Translations under genes and position numbers: made by a program
Assembly: GCA_032622095.1 (NCBI GenBank)
Contig: CP136065.1
Coordinates: forward strand, 218,160,151-218,224,150
Source: Siphonodentalium dalli
Taxonomy: Eukaryota; Mollusca; Scaphopoda; Gadilida; Siphonodentaliidae
Reading direction: 5' to 3'
DNA length: 64,000 nucleotides
Shown: piece after piece, positions 58,224 through 64,000 of the stretch
Position numbering within the stretch: the first letter of the stretch is position 1
Layout: every line of letters starts with the position of its first letter
The notes under the pieces: model-generated
Seen by the model: only the letters and a program-made list of their open reading frames with translations
Database searches by the model: none
Told to the model about the DNA's origin: nothing

Positions 58224-59083
58224 TTAGCTGTTTAATTATACTTTCTTTCCATTAATTGTTTTTTGACATTCCATGACCATTTGTGACTCACTGCGTAGCC
58301 AGATCAGCTAATCTCAGATTCTGATGAATCAGATATATCGCGGTGTCTCAACACAGCCCTGCTGCTATTCAACTTATTATGAGGAGTAAACTACATGGGT
58401 GTTTGTGCAATATATATTAACTGGAGTATGGCAGATTATTATCAGATAATTGCAAGCGTGGTTGAATACTACTTATGTTGTTTTGTGTTGTTTTGGTCCT
58501 TAACACGACAAAACATAGTTCTCCAAATGGAAACAAAAGACTAAAATATGCACTTTTTTCTACCGAACCGCATTCAATATATTACAGTGTGAGCACATGT
58601 GTTAGTCAATTATCGTGCCATGTTGCAACTTCCACTAGTGCTAATTTCGTGGGTGTTGTCACCGCTGCTTATACTACTAATAACTAGAGTAATGTAGCAC
58701 CATGTGTTCCAATGCCTATACAACTACTAACTATAGTAATGTAGCTTCGTGTTTTATGGTTTCTAATGCTTATAATGCCATTAACATCTGACCAAGTGCA
58801 TAGAGGGACATATTCAGCTTATTGTAGTTATATGACCTATGTATACCCACCAGCCTACTAATATGGATTCAACTGTGAGCACATTAGCAAATATCTCATC
58901 TTGGCAGCTCCAAATTACCCTCGATGCCATAAACTCGTAGCGAAACGCAGTCGATATCCATTGTTAGCATTCTCATAGTGCTTCAGTGTCCTCGTGTAAG
59001 TTCATCTGGGGCTAAATATTCACTTAGTTGTGGTGAAACCCCCATATATAGAGAGCGTAAATCTTGTAAGTCATTTCGATGAA
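58224..59083. other. no gene supported
   Basis: The open frame at 58475-58687 (plus) shows no recognised motif. Near 58675-58745 a short AACTAxAGTAATGTAGC segment repeats twice. Confidence 0.4.
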
Positions 59084-60192
59084 GCCAATATATGCATGTT
59101 TCGTATTAAATAGCCCCATGTTCGACTGTTTTTAAAACCGCGTTTTGGGTTCACATAGAGTGTAATTCAGATTCATATAATACCGATATGGGTTTATTTG
59201 TGTTTTGGAAATAAGTTCAATATGAGCTTATTCTCGGGCTGCTTCGTCCAACATAAACACTACTCACAAGGCAAATCACAGTGAAAATTATTTGCTAGGT
59301 ATGTATTTTAGTAATCGATACAGTTTTCGTATCTGACGTATGTACCACAGATTTGTATCCTACATTATGGTTGCAAATCTCTGAAAACAATGGGATAATA
59401 TGTCCTACTTGTATTTTAATATGTGGCAATGAACATCTAAACCAAGTACCACACAAATCTACAAAAGGTACCTCCAATACGACAGATACGACATATGTTT
59501 TCACACATGATCATGGACAAAAGAACGCCCCAAATACGAACTACGGAATACTCGACGAGGAAACTTGAAACGGAAATTAAAATTAAAGGTACTCAATCCG
59601 AATTAACGCTCGCAAATTACTATTTCCTTGGCTTCGGGGGTAAAAAATATTTGATTCGAGTCGAGGAACCCACCCATCAAAGCTAGGAGAGATCAGATAT
59701 CGATGTTTGAAATCTATTATTTTAATTTTTGGTGGCCCTGTAAACTGTCGACGAGAAGAACTTATCTGACCACATAGCGGATGAAGATCGATAACTCTAA
59801 AATCCATTGGCTTTTTGTGTCAGATATTTGACAACTAAAACGTTGATAAATAACAGGTTTTTGGGCAATTTTATACTATAGTTGACTGTGGTTAGCATTA
59901 TTTTTGGGCAATTAATCGATTCTGATAACTGAAGCGGCATTTCAAAAAATGTTGTTGTTGTTGGAATCTAATAATATGGGGACCGTCGAATCGGATTGAG
60001 TACCTTTAAGGAACGCAGCACGAAAGACACTGAAAAATAGAACACAGATCTACTTTCCCAACAAATAACCAACCTATTGAAACAGGTGAAGCAACTACTA
60101 ACGCGTGCACATCTTAAAAACAACTGTAACCCCTATAAAGATATGAACAAATTGCATACCGAAGTATACTCATAATAAAACAAGGTGACGTA
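59084..60192 (+). repeat. duplicated segment, copy 1 (contains a transposon)
   Basis: Aligns with 60337-61128 over its whole length apart from the inserted element at 59587-60005. A cysteine-bearing reading (IICPTCILICGNEHLNQVPH) is shared by both copies, but copy 1 lacks one A in the stretch GGTTGCAAATCTCT and so is frameshifted upstream of it. The frame ends shortly before the insertion. Whether it once encoded a protein, perhaps a decayed zinc-binding domain of a mobile element, is undecided. Confidence 0.85.
59587..60005 (+). mobile_element. complete TTAA-flanked non-autonomous DNA transposon, 419 bp
   Basis: Inverted ends AGGTACTCAATCCG and CGGATTGAGTACCT with TTAA at 59583-59586 and 60006-60009. 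The paralogous segment has CTAA at the equivalent place (60940-60943) with no insertion, which confirms the limits. It is a shortened relative of 18913-19389. Confidence 0.93.
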
Positions 60193-60336
60193 GCTCACAT
60201 GGAATAGTGTGGTCGAATTGCTTCAGATTTTCGTTTATGTTAGTAGAATGTTACATTCCTTCAGTTGGAATAGCGACTGAATACTAACTTATCAGTTTCA
60301 CGCACCCGAACAAGTACATAATATGTCTTTAATAAT

Positions 60337-61128
60337 GCCAATATAGGCATATTTCGTAATAAATAGTCCCATGTTGGACTGTTTTTAAAACCGCGTTTTA
60401 TGTTCACACACATAGAGTGTAATTCAGATTCATATAATACCGATATGGGTTTATTTGTGTTTTTGAAAGACGTTAAATATGAGCTTATTCTCAGGCTGCT
60501 TCATCCAACATTATAAACATTATAAACATTACATTATAAACATTATAAACATTACTCACAATGCTTCATCCAACATTATAAACATTACTCACAATGCTTT
60601 ATCCAACATTATAAACATTACTCACAATGCAAATCACAGTGGTAATTATTTGCTCGTTATATTTTTCAGTAACAGATAGTTTTCGAATCTGGCATATGTA
60701 CCAAAGATTTGTAGCCTACATTATGGTTGCAAAATCTCTGAAAACAATGGGATAATATGTCCTACTTGTATTTTAATATGTGGCAATGAACATCTAAACC
60801 AAGTACCACACAAATCTACAAACGGTGCCTCCAATACGACAGATACAACATATGTTTCCACACATGACCACGAACAAAAGAACGCCCCAAATACGAACTA
60901 TGGAATACTCGACGAGGAAACTTGAAACTGAAATTAAAACTAAGGAACGCAGCACGAAAGACACTGACACTAAAAGAACACAAATCTAATTTCCCAACAA
61001 ATAATCGACCTATTGAAACAGGTGAAGCAACTACTAACGCGTGCACATCTTGAAAACAACTGTAACCCCTATAAAGATATGAACAAATTGCATGCCGAAG
61101 TATACTCGTTATAAAACAAGGTGACGTA
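60337..61128 (+). repeat. duplicated segment, copy 2 (empty site, with local expansion)
   Basis: Lacks the transposon but has an expanded run of ATTATAAACATTACTCACAA-type units of about 36 bp (60506-60630), found once in copy 1. The shared cysteine-bearing reading is continuous here from about 60680 (YVPKICSLHYGCK, then IICPTC) to a stop near 60929. Confidence 0.85.
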
Positions 61129-61217
61129 CCTTCCTGGGTATCAGTCCGACTGCAATGAACACCGAACTACACAAGGGACTAACATACCCACAGCTAACCC
61201 CACTACCACGAATGCCA

Positions 61218-64000
61218 AGAATACACATGGCTTACCTCAATACTAGTGATGCGAGCCGGGAATACACATGGCTTACCTCAATACTAGTGATGCGGGCCGG
61301 GAATACACATGGCTTACCTCAATACTAGTGATGCGGGCCGGGAATACACATGGCTTACCTCCATACTAGTGATGCGGGCCGGGAATACACATGGCTTACC
61401 TCAATACTAGTGATGCGGGCCGGGAATACACATGGTTTACCTCAATACTAGTGATGCGGGTCGGGAATACACATGGCTTACCTCAATACTAGTGATGCGG
61501 GCCGGGAATACACATGGTTTACCTCAATACAAGTGATGCGGACCGGGAAGACACATGGCTTACCTCAATACTAGTGATGCGGGCCGGGAATACACATGGC
61601 TTACCTCAATACTAGTGATGCGGGCCGGGAATACACATGGCTTACCTCAATACTAGTGATGCGGGCCGGGAATACACATGGCTTACCTCAATACTAGTGA
61701 TGCGGGCCGGGAATACACATGGCTTACCTCAATACAAGTGATGCGGGCCGGGAATACACATGGCTTACCTCAATACTAGTGATGCGGGCCGGGAATACAC
61801 ATGGCTTACCTCAATACAAGTGATGCGGGCCGGGAATACACATGGCTTACCTCAATACTAGTGATGCGGGCCGGGAATACACATGGTTTACCTCAATACT
61901 AGTGATGCGGACCGGGAATACACATGGCTTACCCCAATACCAGTGATGCGGGCCGGGAATACACATGGCTTACCTCAATACTAGTGATGCGGACCGGGAA
62001 TACACATGGCTTACCTCAATACTAGTGATGCGGGCCGGGAATACACATGGCTTACCTCAATACTAGTGATGCGGACCGGGAAGACACATGGCTTACCTCA
62101 ATACTAGTGATGCGGGCCGGGAATACACATGGTTTACCTCAATACTAGTGATGCGGGTCGGGAATACACATGGCTTACCTCAATACTAGTGATGCGGGCC
62201 GGGAATACACATGGTTTACCTCAATACTAGTGATGCGGGCCGGGAATACACATGGCTTACCTCAATACCAGTGATGCGGGCCGGGAATACACATGGCTTA
62301 CCTCAATACTAGTGATGCGGACCGGGAATACACATGGCTTACCTCAATACTAGTGATGCGGGCCGGGAATACACATGGCTTACCTCAATACTAGTGATGC
62401 GGACCGGGAAGACACATGGCTTACCTCAATACTAGTGATGCGGGCCGGGAATACACATGGTTTACCTCAATACTAGTGATGCGGGTCGGGAATACACATG
62501 GCTTACCTCAATACTAGTGATGCGGGCCGGGAATACACATGGTTTACCTCAATACTAGTGATGCGGGTCGGGAATACACATGGCTTACCTCAATACTAGT
62601 GATGCGGACCGGGAAGACACATGGCTTACCTCAATACTAGTGATGCGGGTCGGGAATACACATGGCTTACCTCAATACTAGTGATGCGGGCCGGGAATAC
62701 ACATGGTTTACCTCAATACTAGTGATGCGGGTCGGGAATACACATGGCTTACCTCAATACTAGTGATGCGGGCCGGGAATACACATGGCTTACCTCAATA
62801 CCAGTGATGCGGGCCGGGAATACACATGGTTTACCTCAATACTAGTGATGCGGGTCGGGAATACACATGGCTTACCTCAATACTAGTGATGCGGGTCGGG
62901 AATACACATGGCTTACCTCAATACCAGTGATGCGGGCCGGGAATACACATGGCTGACCTCAATACTAGTGATGCGGGTCGGGAATACACATGGCTTACCT
63001 CAATACTAGTGATGCGGGCCGGGAATACACATGGTTTACCTCAATACTAGTGATGCGGGTCGGGAATACACATGGCTTATCTCAATACTAGTGATGCGGG
63101 CCGGGAATACACATGGCTTACCTCAATACAAGTGATGCGGGCCGGGAATACACATGGCTTACCTCAATACCAGTGATGCGGGCCGGGAATACACATGGTT
63201 TACCTCAATACTAGTGATGCGGGCCGGGAATACACATGGCTTACCTCAATACTAGTGATGCGGACCGGGAATACACATGGCTTACCTCAATACTAGTGAC
63301 GCGGGCCGGGAATACACATGGCTTACCTCAATACTAGTGATGCGGGCCGGGAATACACATGGCTTACCTCAATACTAGTGATGCGGGCCGGGAATACACA
63401 TGGCTTACCTCAATACAAGTGATGCGGGCCGGGAATACACATGGCTTACCTCAATACCAGTGATGCGGGCCGGGAATACACATGGCTTACCTCAATACTA
63501 GTGATGCGGACCGGGAATACACATGGCTTACATCAATACAAGTGATGCGGACCGGGAATACACATGGCTTACATCAATACAAGTGATGCGGACCGGGAAT
63601 ACACATGGCTTACCTCAATACTAGTGATGCGGGCCGGGAATACACATGGCTTACCTCAATACAAGTGATGCGGGCCGGGAATACACATGGCTTACCTCAA
63701 TACCAGTGATGCGGGCCGGGAATACACATGGCTTACCTCAATACTAGTGATGCGGGCCGGGAATACACATGGCTTACCTCAATACCAGTGATGCGGGCCG
63801 GGAATACACATGGCTTACCTCAATACTAGTGATGCGGACCGGGAATACACATGGCTTACATCAATACAAGTGATGCGGACCGGGAATACACATGGCTTAC
63901 ATCAATACCAGTGATGCGGGCCGGGAATACACATGGCTTACCTCAATACTAGTGATGCGGGCCGGGAATACACATGGCTTACATCAATACAAGTGATGCG
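61218..64000. repeat. 41-bp minisatellite array, at least 68 copies, runs off the window
   Basis: Tandem units of GGGAATACACATGGCTTACC then TCAATACTAGTGATGCGGGCC. Variants are TCGGG or ACCGGG for CCGGG, GGTTTACC, TACAAG or TACCAG, and GGGAAGACAC. The GGGAAGACAC unit recurs at 61538, 62071, 62399 and 62604, spaced by whole numbers of units (13, 8 and 5), which shows block duplication. No spacers, no persistent frame. The right end of the array is outside the window. Confidence 0.98.

Overview
This window reads as animal (metazoan) nuclear DNA, most likely a marine invertebrate of lophotrochozoan or similar affinity. There are no long bacterial-style genes and no operons, and most of the sequence is interspersed repeats, foldback (palindromic) DNA transposons, tRNA-derived SINEs and minisatellites. 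The one gene segment recognised with confidence is the first coding exon of a neuropeptide FF receptor-like GPCR on the minus strand (43883-44150), ending in a good splice donor. No rRNA, functional tRNA, CRISPR array or prokaryotic signal was seen. The species call is inference from repeat style, not from a diagnostic marker.

Layout. 0.6-19 kb: interspersed repeats, a 130-bp tandem repeat carrying the half-site TCAAGGTCA, a 45-bp tandem repeat, foldback elements, a Tc1-type palindrome inserted in a small tandem array, and a cluster of TTGCGCTTAAGCGCAA palindromes. 17.9-23.5 kb: well-delimited non-autonomous DNA transposons, including a TTAA-flanked element and a 758-bp TAA-flanked element made almost wholly of an ATTCGG-type motif, which sits inside another transposon whose uninterrupted sister copy lies 2 kb away. 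24.5-26.8 kb: a 48/52-bp satellite with 300-bp higher-order structure, abutting a SINE. 27-38 kb: more foldback elements, two of nested 'hairpin within hairpin' design, and a probable LINE 3' tail. 38-45 kb: quiet DNA, one SINE, and the GPCR exon with its presumed upstream region.

45-64 kb: three large minisatellites (37, 41 and 41 bp units; about 3.4, 3.4 and at least 2.8 kb). The first two each lie just upstream, in sense, of one of two paralogous minus-strand exon-like sequences (47425-47737 intact; 53505-53935 disrupted) whose product I do not recognise. A duplicated 0.7-0.8 kb segment at 59.1-61.1 kb has a transposon in one copy and an almost unaltered target site in the other.

There is no multi-gene pathway to describe. 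What the window offers is several transposon families with target-site duplications, nested insertions, paired empty sites and higher-order satellite structure. Repeat-family letters (A, D, E, F, H, I, K) are local labels of mine, not database names.
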